DNA of 64,000 nt from Leptolyngbya sp. BC1307 (GCF_002286735.1 NZ_NRTA01000005.1:62001-126000); one strand, 5' to 3'. Counted from the first letter of the stretch, positions 8,982 to 17,415 are shown. A program made the numbers and translations. The notes: a model not told the origin generated them from the sequence alone.

Positions 8982-9635
8982 CTAACCAGCCGTCGCTATT
9001 TGCTCAAGTACCCACTGCCGAAATTCCTTCTTTGCTTTACGGTGATTGCTAGTACGTGCCTTTCTCACGTACCTCCCGACGGCTTCTTTGATGGGCCATC
9101 CGGGAAATAATGGGCTTTCGTATTTCTCGACATACTCGCCCGCTTCTAAACAATCAATTCTCAAGCATCCCTGGTCGTAGCGCCACAGCTCGGCAACGCC
9201 TAGCCCCTTGTAGGCTTCTAGCTGGGTTTTAGAAGTCAAATCCACTTCAATGGCTAGCTCTGGCGGCGGATCAATGTCTAGATCTATGCGTAGCTTTCCT
9301 GCCATCCTGTCGGCGTACGTTAAGTAAAAGCAGTCATCAGGCTCTACAGCCTTTAACATCTTTTCATTCTTGAAAGTCGTGGAACCGTAGGATATATAGT
9401 CTCTCTCTAGTTCATCTAATAGAACTTCAACACAGCGCCCGATGCAAACTTTATCAATTTCATGGGCTGGCAATGGTGACACGATGGATAGAACTCCGTC
9501 ACTGTAAGCAATCCGTGTGTTTCGGTTCTCACCTAGATCTTGAAGAATCTCCTCCAGCTCAGACCAGCTCACGTCTTGAATCTCAATAGTCTGGCCTTCT
9601 GGCACTCTGAGTTGTTTTACCTGAAGCGCTACCAT
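8982..9635 (-). CDS. Uma2-family PD-(D/E)XK nuclease-like protein
   Basis: About 217 residues from the ATG at 9635. That start follows an AGAGGTAG Shine-Dalgarno sequence and avoids the overlap with def that the upstream in-frame start at 9689 would cause. The Uma2 (DUF820) fold is shown by SDGVLSIVSPLPAHE, then DLDIDPPPELAIEVDLTSKTQ..EAYKGLGVAELWRYD. These include the acidic and E-x-D..S-K residues of the PD-(D/E)XK active site. Uma2 genes exist in many copies in cyanobacteria and their biological role is unclear; association with mobile DNA has been proposed. The C-terminal 30 residues are basic. It lies 16 bp downstream of def on the same strand. Confidence 0.85.
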   Translation of the reverse strand: MVALQVKQLRVPEGQTIEIQDVSWSELEEILQDLGENRNTRIAYSDGVLSIVSPLPAHEIDKVCIGRCVEVLLDELERDYISYGSTTFKNEKMLKAVEPDDCFYLTYADRMAGKLRIDLDIDPPPELAIEVDLTSKTQLEAYKGLGVAELWRYDQGCLRIDCLEAGEYVEKYESPLFPGWPIKEAVGRYVRKARTSNHRKAKKEFRQWVLEQIATAG

Positions 9636-9651
9636 AACCGGTCTACCTCTG

Positions 9652-10182
9652 CTAACCGCAGACAATTTGCGAATGATACTCGGCTTCACTCATAAGATCT
9701 AGGGTGCTTTCTACGCGATCTAAAAAGACTTTACCGTTGATGTGATCGTACTCGTGCTGAATGATGCGGGCAACGAAATCGGTGAATACTTTTTGTTGCT
9801 GCTCGCCGTGACGGTCGGTGTAGACAATCTCAATTTCTTTGGAGCGCTTCACCTTGCCGCGCAGTCCTGGTACGCTCAGGCACCCTTCCCAACCTTCGAC
9901 CTGCTCGTCGGAATAGGCCATAATTTGAGGATTGATCATGGGGGTGGGCTCCATGACGGGCGCGTGCAGATAGCGCAGGTTTGGCCGCGAGGCGACGACA
10001 AATAGCCGCAGGCTCTCAGAGACTTGCGGGGCGGCAATGCCGACACCGTTGGCCTTGGCTGTGGTTTTGATCAGGTTGTCTATGAGCTTTTGGATGGCCG
10101 GGGCTTGGATGTTTTGAATGGGGTGGGCGGGCGATCGCAACACCGGATTGCCTAACTCTGCGACTGCTAATACTTTGGCCAT
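9652..10182 (-). CDS. def: Peptide deformylase
   Basis: Removes the N-formyl group from nascent proteins. 176 residues with all three active-site motifs: GVGIAAPQ (46-53), EGCLSVPG (metal ligand C101) and QHEYDHING (ligands H143 and H147 with catalytic E144). The length is usual for the type 1 enzyme. The start ATG at 10182 is followed directly by the conserved N-terminal strand. It is upstream of the Uma2-like gene on the minus strand. Confidence 0.96.
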   Translation of the reverse strand: MAKVLAVAELGNPVLRSPAHPIQNIQAPAIQKLIDNLIKTTAKANGVGIAAPQVSESLRLFVVASRPNLRYLHAPVMEPTPMINPQIMAYSDEQVEGWEGCLSVPGLRGKVKRSKEIEIVYTDRHGEQQQKVFTDFVARIIQHEYDHINGKVFLDRVESTLDLMSEAEYHSQIVCG

Positions 10183-10250
10183 AGCGTGAACCGTTGCTAT
10201 TCAGTCACAGTTTAGCAAACGTCAGCATTGAGAGGAGTAAAACAGCTTAA

Positions 10251-10801
10251 TTTTCAGCGTTTATCAGAACTGAGCTAAAGCGCTGGAAAACCGAGACGGA
10301 GCCGATTCCTATCAGCGGATTTTTTCAGCAGAGGCTAGAGCGATCGCAGCGGTTTGACAGGGTGCAATCAGATGATGGGAAACTGCTGCTGATTGATGCT
10401 ATCTGCGAAGAGTGGCTACAGGGGACGCGGCGACTGAAAATATTGAAGGGTGCGTACCTGGATGGCGAAAATGTCTGCGGGAATGTTAACTATCTTATTG
10501 CTGAGCGGTGTGTGTATTTGGTGAATCCTTTTGGCTGTGTGATTCAGGCGAATAATGATGACTTTGAGCGCGGTGAGGCTCAGTGCCTGGTGGTGATGCA
10601 GACGTGCCAGTGGGCAAGTCAGCAATCAGGCAAGGCGACCAATATATACGGTGCTGTCACCGACGGAAAGTGGTGGAATTTTATCGACTAGAGGCGGGAG
10701 GCGAGATGAGGAGGTCATTGATGTCTGGGGCTGGGTATATGGTGGGTTTGCTGGGACAGGTGAGAGCTTTTTTTGAGCTTTGCGAACACAACCTGGTCTG
10801 A
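10251..10801 (+). pseudogene. Frameshifted, start-less hypothetical gene (restriction-endonuclease-like fold suspected)
   Basis: Coding-like sequence opens right after a TAA at 10248-10250 with no usable start codon. It reads FIRTELKRWKTE..., passes the GTG at 10362, and continues through PISGFFQQRLERSQRFD, LLIDAICEEWL, NVNYLIAERCVYLV, then FERGEAQCLVVMQTCQWASQQ and IYGAVTDGK. It stops at a TAG at 10689-10691. The expected continuation is found in another frame, EFYRLEAGGEM...LLGQVRAFFELCEHNLV, ending at 10801. A one-base shift between about 10672 and 10685 would join the two. The joined product resembles a conserved cyanobacterial hypothetical family whose YGxVTxGxxWxF ending recalls HsdR_N-type nuclease domains; that relation is from memory. 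It is a decayed gene lying next to the methyltransferase operon. Confidence 0.7.
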
Positions 10802-10876
10802 GTCTAGAGTTCGCAGCGGTCTGCCTTGTCAGACAAGATCTAGTTTGACAGAGATGCTACAGTTTGAATGCTAGCA

Positions 10877-10896
10877 AATTTTATTTTTGTAAAATT
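10877..10896. other. Small AT-rich inverted repeat upstream of methyltransferase operon
   Basis: AATTTTA at 10877-10883 is mirrored by TAAAATT at 10890-10896 around a 6-nt T-rich loop, about 165 bp before the methyltransferase start. A second short palindrome (CTTGTC-A-GACAAG) lies just before it, near 10827-10839. Either might bind a regulator; nothing more can be said. Confidence 0.4.
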
Positions 10897-10993
10897 CAGC
10901 TAACCAAAACACGCAAGCGTCGGAGTAAATGGGTGTGTTACATTAGCCTGGATAAGAGTACTTCAGTGAACAGCCCTAAGGGCTTTCGGTTAC

Positions 10994-11022
10994 TTGATGA
11001 TTTTCCCGATCAGATATAGATA
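10994..11022 (+). promoter_or_regulatory. Candidate promoter of the MTase-HerA-NurA operon
   Basis: TTGATG at 10994-10999 and TAGATA at 11017-11022, with 17 bp between them, form a reasonable sigma-70-type -35/-10 pair 40 bp upstream of the methyltransferase ATG at 11062. Just upstream is AGCCC-TAA-GGGCTTT, a short hairpin. The call is based on spacing and match only. Confidence 0.35.
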
Positions 11023-11061
11023 TATGACATTTACTACCAGTATTAAACGTTTCTACTGCAA

Positions 11062-12057
11062 ATGAAAAGAGAACTCTACAAAACAAAACTAGGAAAGCTT
11101 TTAGTTGGGGATTCTTTAGAAATTTCAAAAGGCTATTTAAGCAGATATTACAGAAATAAATTTCAGCTCATAATTACGTCGCCGCCTTTTCCTCTAAATG
11201 AGAAGAAGAAGTATGGGAATTTACAGGGCGATGAATATCTGAATTGGTTCGTAAGTCTTGCTCCAGTTTTTAGTGAGCTACTTACTGAAGATGGATCGTT
11301 GGTGATAGAAATAGGTAACTCATGGGAGAAAGGAAGACCGGTACAATCGCTATTGCATCTTAAGTGCCTTTTAGGTCTGGTAAACGATTCTAATTCCGAC
11401 TTGAGGCTCATACAAGAATTTATCTCTTATAATCCTTCTCGTTTGCCGTCGCCAGCTCAATGGGTTACGGTGAACAGAATACGTACTGTAGATAGCTACA
11501 CACATGTGTGGTGGATAGCCAAAAGCGATTTCCCGAAAGCTAACAACTCAAAAGTTTTGCGTCCTTACAGCAAGAGGATGAAGAAGTTGATTGATACAAA
11601 GAAGTTCAATTCGGGAAGAAGACCTTCTCAGCATCATCTGAGTCCGAAAGCTTTCGCAAAGGACAATGGAGGCAGTATTGCTCACAATCTATTTGAACTT
11701 GAGGAAATAGACGATAGCAGGGAAGTTCGCTTGCCGCACAGCGTATTAAGGTTCTCTAATACAAACTCAAACGATTATTACTTTCGCAAGTGTCGAGAGG
11801 AGGGGAAGACACCGCATCCCGCTAGAATGCACCCTGGGTTGGTCAGCTTCTTCACTGAGTTTTTGACAGATAAGAATGATTTAATTTTAGATCCATTTGC
11901 TGGAAGTAACACCGCTGGATACATAGCCGAGAAATTGGGAAGGAAGTGGATCGCAGTAGAGATTAATAAAGACTATGCACTCGACTCAATAGTTCGTTTC
12001 CAAGATCCAAGTTTGAACGCAGCTTTGAAAATTGAGTCCCCACAAGGAGCAGCCTAA
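11062..12057 (+). CDS. Beta-class DNA methyltransferase (probably N4-cytosine or N6-adenine)
   Basis: 331 residues. The catalytic motif IV, TSPPF, is near residues 38-42. The SAM-binding motif I, DPFAGSNTAGYIAEKLGRKWIAVE, is near residues 277 onward. This order (catalytic first, SAM site last) defines the beta class of amino-methyltransferases. S-P-P-(F/Y) is more usual for N4-cytosine enzymes than the D-P-P-Y of N6-adenine enzymes, so N4mC is the likelier product; this is inference. The middle part carries the target-recognition region. It is the first gene of a tight operon: its TAA overlaps the ATG of the HerA gene by one base (TAATG), with AAGGAG placed to serve that start. AT-rich composition and absence of HIP1 sites mark it as acquired. 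It likely protects host DNA from the partner nuclease. Confidence 0.88.
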   Translation: MKRELYKTKLGKLLVGDSLEISKGYLSRYYRNKFQLIITSPPFPLNEKKKYGNLQGDEYLNWFVSLAPVFSELLTEDGSLVIEIGNSWEKGRPVQSLLHLKCLLGLVNDSNSDLRLIQEFISYNPSRLPSPAQWVTVNRIRTVDSYTHVWWIAKSDFPKANNSKVLRPYSKRMKKLIDTKKFNSGRRPSQHHLSPKAFAKDNGGSIAHNLFELEEIDDSREVRLPHSVLRFSNTNSNDYYFRKCREEGKTPHPARMHPGLVSFFTEFLTDKNDLILDPFAGSNTAGYIAEKLGRKWIAVEINKDYALDSIVRFQDPSLNAALKIESPQGAA

Positions 12058-14138
12058 TGTTAGAAGAAAGAATTAAAGGTATTGCTAGCATTGACATCTT
12101 CGACAAGGGGCGTAACGAAGACTTGTTTGTAGGTCGGCCCTTTTACCTTGATTATGAGAAAGCCAGAATACTCATATCTGATGCATGGAAGCATCGTGTC
12201 AAAGGTATTCCTCAAGGTACTTTCCTACTAGCTTTCTACGACGGAGAGGATGGTGTCTCTGAGGCACTGCTTTTAAGGGCTCTGATACCATCGAAACTGC
12301 CTACGGATAATGACGTAGTTAGCTCAATGATTGAGTATTACAAGGAAGGCACTGACATAAGTGGTAGAGCTGGCAACCCGAAGGAGAGTAAGCTGGATGA
12401 CTTTACAAGGTATGAGTTTAGCTTCTCAGGTCTTGAATGCCGTGTACTTGGTGCTTTTTATAAAACGAAAGAGACAATTACTGTTGATGGTGACGAAGAG
12501 GCAAAAGAAGGGTTAGAGTTTGGAGCGGATTTAGAGAACTTCTACTCAGCTAACAACTATAGTGTCTATAAAGCAACCGGTGACGTCCTGAAGAAGATAG
12601 TTAACCAGAGAGATTCCGAACTCATTGCTGGCAACGAGAACGAGTTTAGAATTGGGCATGTTCGTTACAGCTCCAGCCGTCGTTTTCAATCAACTGAAGC
12701 GCCTGTGGAAGTGTTTATAAGTCCGCAAGACTTTATCGGTAAAAGGACTGCTTTGTTTGGCATGACAAGAACAGGTAAATCCAACACGGTCAAGAAGATA
12801 ATAGAAGCGACTGCGGAAATATCAAGCAAAGCGCATTCGAAGGAGCTTCCTGAGACCAAAAATGAACAGAGTCCGTTCACGGATGAAGGTGCTCCACAAT
12901 ATTCTGTGGGTCAGATCATATTTGACGTCAACGGTGAATATGCGAATCCAAATCTGCAAGATGATGGCACCGCAATCTTTGAGCTTTATGAGAACAACGT
13001 AGATCGATATTCCATTGTGGATAAAACTGACATGGGTTTCAAAGTTCTCAAAATCAATTTCTATAAGGAGATACAGGCAGGCTTCAAGCTGATCTCTAGT
13101 GGCTTGTCAGACCAGAGTAGTAATTATATAAAGAGTTTCCTTGCTATTGATCTTGTTGAGCCCGAGAACTACAAGAAACCGCTGAAAGATAAGACCAGCG
13201 ATGAGCGCAATGCGGCTATCGCTTATGACAAAAAAATAGCGATTTATAAATGCTGCTTGGTAGGCGCTAGATTCAAACTACCCCCAGCTTCGAATACAGT
13301 TAAATTTTACGGTGATGCCGACACTATAAACGAGATTGTGCCGACCATAAAACCTCACAATGGAATAACTATCGAACAGGCTACCCATTGGTTTCAAGAA
13401 GTTTTTGAGGCCATGGGTAACAAGGAACATCAGGGCAAGTTCGACAAGTACAAGGAAAAGAAAGATAAAGACTTTTTTGATGAAGATATGGTAGCACTAC
13501 TTACTTTCCTTACTAGAAAGTCTGGCCCCGGGCAGAAAGCAACCTACAGTGGTTTCCGGTTACTTAGACAATTCATCGATCTTCATACAGAATTGTCTGA
13601 GACATCCTTTGAAGAAGAGATTCTTAAAGCTTTGAGGAAAGGTAGAATTGTCATTATTGACCTGGCACAAGGTGACGAGAAAATTAGAAACTTGTACTCA
13701 GATAAGATAACAAAGAAAATTTTTGACGATTCAATGCGACGCTTCACTAAAACTCTGCCGAACAACCATATTCAGTTCTATTTCGAGGAAGCGCACAATC
13801 TTTTCCCCAAAAAAGAAGAAAAGGATTTAAGCGACGTATACAATCGCTTAGCAAAAGAAGGCGCAAAGCTTCATCTTGGCATGACTTACGCTACGCAGGA
13901 GGTTAGCTCTATTAGTTCAAATATCCTCAAGAATACTCAAAATTGGTTTATTGCTCATTTGAACAATGAGGATGAGCTTAAAGAGCTGAGGAAGTATTAT
14001 GACTTCTCCGATTTCATTTCATCTCTATTAAGGTTCAGTGCTGGAAATGATAAGGGTTTTGTACGAATGAAAACTTACACTAATCCATTCGTTGTACCAG
14101 TACAGATAGATAGATTCTTAGCAAACAGAGGCTCTTGA
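12057..14138 (+). CDS. HerA/DUF87-family ATPase (DNA translocase)
   Basis: 693 residues. The N-terminal 200 residues form the HerA barrel-like region (HAS-barrel part not certain). The Walker A motif GMTRTGKSNT is near residue 235, and QIIFDVNGEYANP, typical of HerA/DUF87 proteins, follows near residue 286. The Walker B region is FYFEEAHNLFPKK near residue 575. The segment KEGAKLHLGMTYATQEVSSI with its downstream Asn/Arg elements matches the C-terminal HerA core. HerA proteins form hexameric rings that pump double-stranded DNA, usually with the nuclease NurA. A long charged insertion (roughly residues 370-480) separates the Walker motifs. Start and stop are coupled to both neighbours (1-base overlap upstream, 1-base gap downstream), so the three products are probably made in balanced amounts. 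Confidence 0.9.
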   Translation: MLEERIKGIASIDIFDKGRNEDLFVGRPFYLDYEKARILISDAWKHRVKGIPQGTFLLAFYDGEDGVSEALLLRALIPSKLPTDNDVVSSMIEYYKEGTDISGRAGNPKESKLDDFTRYEFSFSGLECRVLGAFYKTKETITVDGDEEAKEGLEFGADLENFYSANNYSVYKATGDVLKKIVNQRDSELIAGNENEFRIGHVRYSSSRRFQSTEAPVEVFISPQDFIGKRTALFGMTRTGKSNTVKKIIEATAEISSKAHSKELPETKNEQSPFTDEGAPQYSVGQIIFDVNGEYANPNLQDDGTAIFELYENNVDRYSIVDKTDMGFKVLKINFYKEIQAGFKLISSGLSDQSSNYIKSFLAIDLVEPENYKKPLKDKTSDERNAAIAYDKKIAIYKCCLVGARFKLPPASNTVKFYGDADTINEIVPTIKPHNGITIEQATHWFQEVFEAMGNKEHQGKFDKYKEKKDKDFFDEDMVALLTFLTRKSGPGQKATYSGFRLLRQFIDLHTELSETSFEEEILKALRKGRIVIIDLAQGDEKIRNLYSDKITKKIFDDSMRRFTKTLPNNHIQFYFEEAHNLFPKKEEKDLSDVYNRLAKEGAKLHLGMTYATQEVSSISSNILKNTQNWFIAHLNNEDELKELRKYYDFSDFISSLLRFSAGNDKGFVRMKTYTNPFVVPVQIDRFLANRGS

Positions 14139-14139
14139 T

Positions 14140-15504
14140 ATGGGTATAACTAGCCGAAGCCATAAGCCGAGTGAGTGGGCGTCTAAAGCCAATCACACTC
14201 ATTTGATAAAAGATCCGTTCATACAGAGTTTTATCAAGACCTGCAAGTTTCCCAAAGAAGCCTCGGAAATAGAAGAAGCAGATAAGGAACTAATTCAGGA
14301 TCTCGATGAAGATATAGTTAACCCTATCAAGCATATCCTTGCAGTTGATGGGGGTTACACAACCGTTGAAGTAAAAAAAAGCTTTCCCTCCTCTCAAATC
14401 GCGTTTTTTCAATTTGGCGCTGTGCTTTTTAGTGTCGAAGACTTGGAAGAACTATCTGAAAAGCCTTTCATATTTCCAGAAGATATGAACAAGCTACACG
14501 ATCTTCAGCGATTTAAACTCGCTTTGCCAATTAAGAACGTAATCTCTGGAAATGAGCTATCCCTTAAAGACTCCGTCAGAAAGACAATCTATGACTTTTT
14601 CATGAGGGATAGAGATAGCTCAAATTTCATGGCAACGCTGAAGTGGCTTGTTTTTGAGGAATATAAAGCTCACTCATCTGAGATCTATGATTTAGGTACC
14701 GATCCTAATCTCGAACCAGGCGAGAAAGGAGGTGTCGAATTGAAAAGATCTCAAATGAAGAGCGATTATACTTTTGACACATCTAACGGCCCAGTGTTTC
14801 TGACTGACATTTTTAGGCTCCACGAGGCCGTAGATGAAGAACAGGGCGCTGGAGGCATACTCGGTTACGTCACACGCCTAATTGAGCAGATAGTTATTGT
14901 TCACTTTATTAGAGTCATATACAAACATCAAAGAAGCCTATTAAACAACTTTTTGTTCATTGCTGACGGACCTTTGAGTTTTTCGGGCCAGACTGCGAAT
15001 ATGCATAAGCTTTTCAGAGAGCTTTGCAAATTTCTGCAAGAAAGCAATAACTTGTTTTTGGTAGGATTAGAAAAAAGTGGGCCCTTCGTAGACCACGCTC
15101 AAGAGATCTGTCTACCAAGACAAGGGCAAGTGATCCTAAAAGGCGGGCAATACTTGATTCTGAGCAATGACTACATATATAAGTACGTGACACCCGGAGA
15201 TTCTGAGAAGATGCACTATGGGATTACGTCTTACTATAGCGGGAAAATAATTTTTCATTCTTCGGACAATCAAGTCTTTGTATTGTCCATTCCCACTGCG
15301 GATAAAGACATTATCAAGGCTCCTCAAAAATTTCTTTATAGGAACCTCGACGAGATACTGATCAATATCCAGAAGTTGAAATGTGATATGTACGATGATG
15401 CGATAGTACCTATCGCTTTAGTAAACAAGCTAGTATCTCTAGCAAATCATCCAAGTAAAATCTTACTCGAAAAATTCGCACTAAAATCTGCAAGCAGTTT
15501 GTAG
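14140..15504 (+). CDS. NurA-domain nuclease
   Basis: 454 residues. NurA nucleases have an RNase H-like fold with scattered acidic residues. Here the first is in ILAVDGGYTTVEVK near residue 69. A second is in FLFIADGPLSFSGQ near residue 275. LFLVGLEKSG and the later YGITSYYSGK segment follow, in the order expected for NurA. The protein is longer than archaeal NurA (about 340), with extra helical sequence in the middle. It starts one base after the HerA stop, preceded by AGAGG. NurA works with HerA to degrade or resect DNA ends in archaea. In this bacterial context, next to a methyltransferase, it is the probable restriction effector. The assignment rests on motif order and the HerA neighbour. 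Confidence 0.82.
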   Translation: MGITSRSHKPSEWASKANHTHLIKDPFIQSFIKTCKFPKEASEIEEADKELIQDLDEDIVNPIKHILAVDGGYTTVEVKKSFPSSQIAFFQFGAVLFSVEDLEELSEKPFIFPEDMNKLHDLQRFKLALPIKNVISGNELSLKDSVRKTIYDFFMRDRDSSNFMATLKWLVFEEYKAHSSEIYDLGTDPNLEPGEKGGVELKRSQMKSDYTFDTSNGPVFLTDIFRLHEAVDEEQGAGGILGYVTRLIEQIVIVHFIRVIYKHQRSLLNNFLFIADGPLSFSGQTANMHKLFRELCKFLQESNNLFLVGLEKSGPFVDHAQEICLPRQGQVILKGGQYLILSNDYIYKYVTPGDSEKMHYGITSYYSGKIIFHSSDNQVFVLSIPTADKDIIKAPQKFLYRNLDEILINIQKLKCDMYDDAIVPIALVNKLVSLANHPSKILLEKFALKSASSL

Positions 15505-15895
15505 AGGGAGCAGAGTAGAGTCGCTCATCATGAATCCGCTTTAGCCACTCTCGCATCGTCAGCATTTATCACGGCGAAGTGCGAGAGGCGATTGAGACTA
15601 TTAGCAGCCTTGAGCAAGCATTGAGGACGCCTCAAAATTCGTAGACAAGTATTCGTAGACAAGTAACTGTGCGACAATAGCTAATGGCACCGCCACAAAT
15701 TAATCAGCCCATACATCAAGCGCTGGCTAGAATACTGCCTGCAAGCCGAACGGGAACAGGACGAAAATCCTACTCCCACAGTCCAACGACTACTCAAGCT
15801 TAAGTCGGAGAACATCTCGTTTTGATTGGGGCGATCGCTAGCATCAACGAATTCGGCGATCAAACCATACTCAAAAGACCCAAAATTCAACCATC
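15505..15895 (+). other. Gene debris between NurA operon and DUF6883 gene
   Basis: No intact gene is visible. Two coding-like fragments without start codons can be read on the plus strand. One ends at 15644 and reads ...RIVSIYHGEVREAIETISS. The other spans about 15685-15825 and contains YIKRWLEYCLQAEREQ. Both look like C-terminal pieces of small proteins I cannot name. Between them is a tandem 14-bp duplication. One HIP1 octamer (near 15833) shows that host-type sequence resumes here, marking the right edge of the AT-rich operon. Confidence 0.5.
15637..15664. repeat. Tandem 14-bp duplication
   Basis: ATTCGTAGACAAGT is present twice in immediate succession (15637-15650, 15651-15664). It lies about 130 bp past the NurA stop, and the first copy overlaps the end of a gene fragment. 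Exact identity suggests a recent slippage or insertion scar at the cassette boundary. Confidence 0.8.
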
Positions 15896-16234
15896 ATGGT
15901 AGTTGAACGTCTAGAAGTCCCTATCGCTAAGGGTGAGTATCTTCTCAACAACGCGACTCCTCCCGGGAAAGGGGGCGATAAGCGAAAGTTCTGGCGTGAA
16001 ATCTTAGGTTTCAATAGTCCAGAAGCCGTTTGCGAAGCAATCCTGGCTCAGGCCACGCCTGATCAACTCGAAGCGACTGAGCCTAACGCCCAAGGTCAGC
16101 GCTACCAAGCTATCATTTTCATCACGGGGCCATCTGGCAAAACTAAGCGTATCAAAACGATTTGGATAGTGCTAACGGGAGAAACCATCGCCCGATTTGT
16201 GACCGCAGTCCCCCAAAGACGTAAGCAGACGTAA
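15896..16234 (+). CDS. DUF6883-type small protein
   Basis: 112 residues. The pattern of an early VPIAKGEYLLN segment, then GGDKRKFWREILGF, and a C-terminal GKTKRIKTIWIVLTGETIARFVTAVP strand-rich part matches the DUF6883 family as I remember it. In those proteins a basic core resembles small toxin-like nucleases, but no function is established to my knowledge. The stop is 9 bp from the start of the DUF4926 gene, with GAGGT between them serving as its ribosome site, so the two form an operon. Such two-gene units are common next to mobile or defence genes in cyanobacteria. A toxin-antitoxin or toxin-immunity role is inference. Confidence 0.65.
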   Translation: MVVERLEVPIAKGEYLLNNATPPGKGGDKRKFWREILGFNSPEAVCEAILAQATPDQLEATEPNAQGQRYQAIIFITGPSGKTKRIKTIWIVLTGETIARFVTAVPQRRKQT

Positions 16235-16243
16235 GAGGTAACC

Positions 16244-16642
16244 ATGAACCAATTTCAACTGTTTGACTCCGTAAAGCTCAAGGAAGAGATTCCGCTAGAA
16301 GACGGTGGCACCGCCCCAGAAGGCTGCGTTGGCTCAATTGTCGAAGTCTTCAATAACGGCGAAGCCTACATGGTCGAGCTATTTGGCGGATGGGTAACCG
16401 ATACTGAGGACGGCGACTTTACTGCGAGCACCCCTGAAGCAGCCGACTCCTTTATGGAAACCATCGGCGTAGAAACGGTCATGCCTCAACAAATTCGCTT
16501 AGTCACACCCGCTAGAGAAGCCGTCGGCGTACGCGCTCAGCTTTTAGCACTGGTCAATGAATTACCCGAAAACACGCTTGAAGAAGTCAGAGACTTTGCT
16601 GAATTTCTCAAGCAAAAACGAACAGAAGCAAAAGCCTCCTAA
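16244..16642 (+). CDS. DUF4926 protein with DUF2281-like C-terminal tail
   Basis: 132 residues. The first 75 residues (LFDSVKLKEEIPLEDGGTAPEGCVGSI onward, GEAYMVELFGGW) form the small beta-barrel-like DUF4926 domain. The last 30 (LPENTLEEVRDFAEFLKQKR) resemble the DUF2281 helix pair found in VapB-like antitoxins. The combination suggests the antitoxin or immunity partner of the DUF6883 protein encoded just upstream. A GAGGT Shine-Dalgarno sequence precedes the ATG. It has host-like composition. The domain names are from memory. Confidence 0.7.
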   Translation: MNQFQLFDSVKLKEEIPLEDGGTAPEGCVGSIVEVFNNGEAYMVELFGGWVTDTEDGDFTASTPEAADSFMETIGVETVMPQQIRLVTPAREAVGVRAQLLALVNELPENTLEEVRDFAEFLKQKRTEAKAS

Positions 16643-17371
16643 CTCAGCGCTTTACCTGGGTGCAGGTGCTTCCCGCCGTTTGGCAAGAAGTTACCGCTTG
16701 GGCACGTTCTCAAAATCATCAAGCCCCAAACCCACCGCTTCGTTTTCGCTTCTTCGCCGATTTAGCTTGCTGCGCTAAGGCTGCAAAGCCTCGCTGGTCT
16801 TGCAGCCTCAACCGATGGCTCCGCTGCCGTTGATAAGTCTTAACTGAATCTGCTAGAGGATGCTCTGGGTCGATAATGAGGTGGGTGAAATGGCGCTGTC
16901 ATAGTCATCAATGGTCATACGGTTTTATCTTTCCTAAAGTTCGACTTTACTGCACAGACTATCTCAATCAAAAGGGCCAGTCGAGGGGTTGGCTAACCAG
17001 AACTCGGGCGGATGGCTCTAGTTTACCGGAGAGCCTATCTAGCGCCCACTTCTATCAATTGGCAAAAAAGGGAATGTGTTGAATAGCGTTGGCGTCGCCG
17101 TTGTAAGGAGAGAAACCGCTCCCCAAATATCAATGTCCCGTAACAATTTGCAGGTTGATTCTGCGTAGAAATGCGCTTATTATCGTTTCTATGGTTGCGA
17201 TCGCGTATCGCATCCTACTCAGAACTCAACATGACTTAGCGCCATCGGCAGGTGCTACGAACACCTACCGACGGCTAACCCCCAGGATTAGCAGGCAATC
17301 CCGGACGCTAAGGGTAAATGTAACCCCTAGCCACCCCGATTTGCACGTCATCTCTGCGGGCGGCTAAGGAT
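16643..17371. other. Long non-coding or decayed stretch
   Basis: About 730 bp without a convincing gene. On the plus strand a 60-residue open stretch (TWVQVLPAVWQEVTAWARS...) runs from the end of the DUF4926 gene to about 16833; it may be debris of a third gene or chance. An 8-bp inverted repeat GGCTGCAA/TTGCAGCC lies near 16779-16807. The rest shows no promoter, RNA gene or repeat that I can support. Confidence 0.45.
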
Positions 17372-17377
17372 TTGCGA

Positions 17378-17415
17378 GTTCTGGGTTTCGACCCATACAC
17401 TCGGAAACCCAGAAC
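17378..17415. repeat. 12-bp perfect inverted repeat
   Basis: GTTCTGGGTTTC at 17378-17389 is matched by GAAACCCAGAAC at 17404-17415 with a 14-nt loop. It lies immediately before or within the 5' end of the small conserved ORF that follows. It could be an operator, an attenuator, or a hairpin from a small mobile repeat. There is no T tract, so it is not a simple terminator. Confidence 0.7.

Noticed and set aside
16876-17082. 68-codon plus-strand ORF
   Set aside because: No ribosome site, no family character, and composition like the surrounding non-coding sequence.
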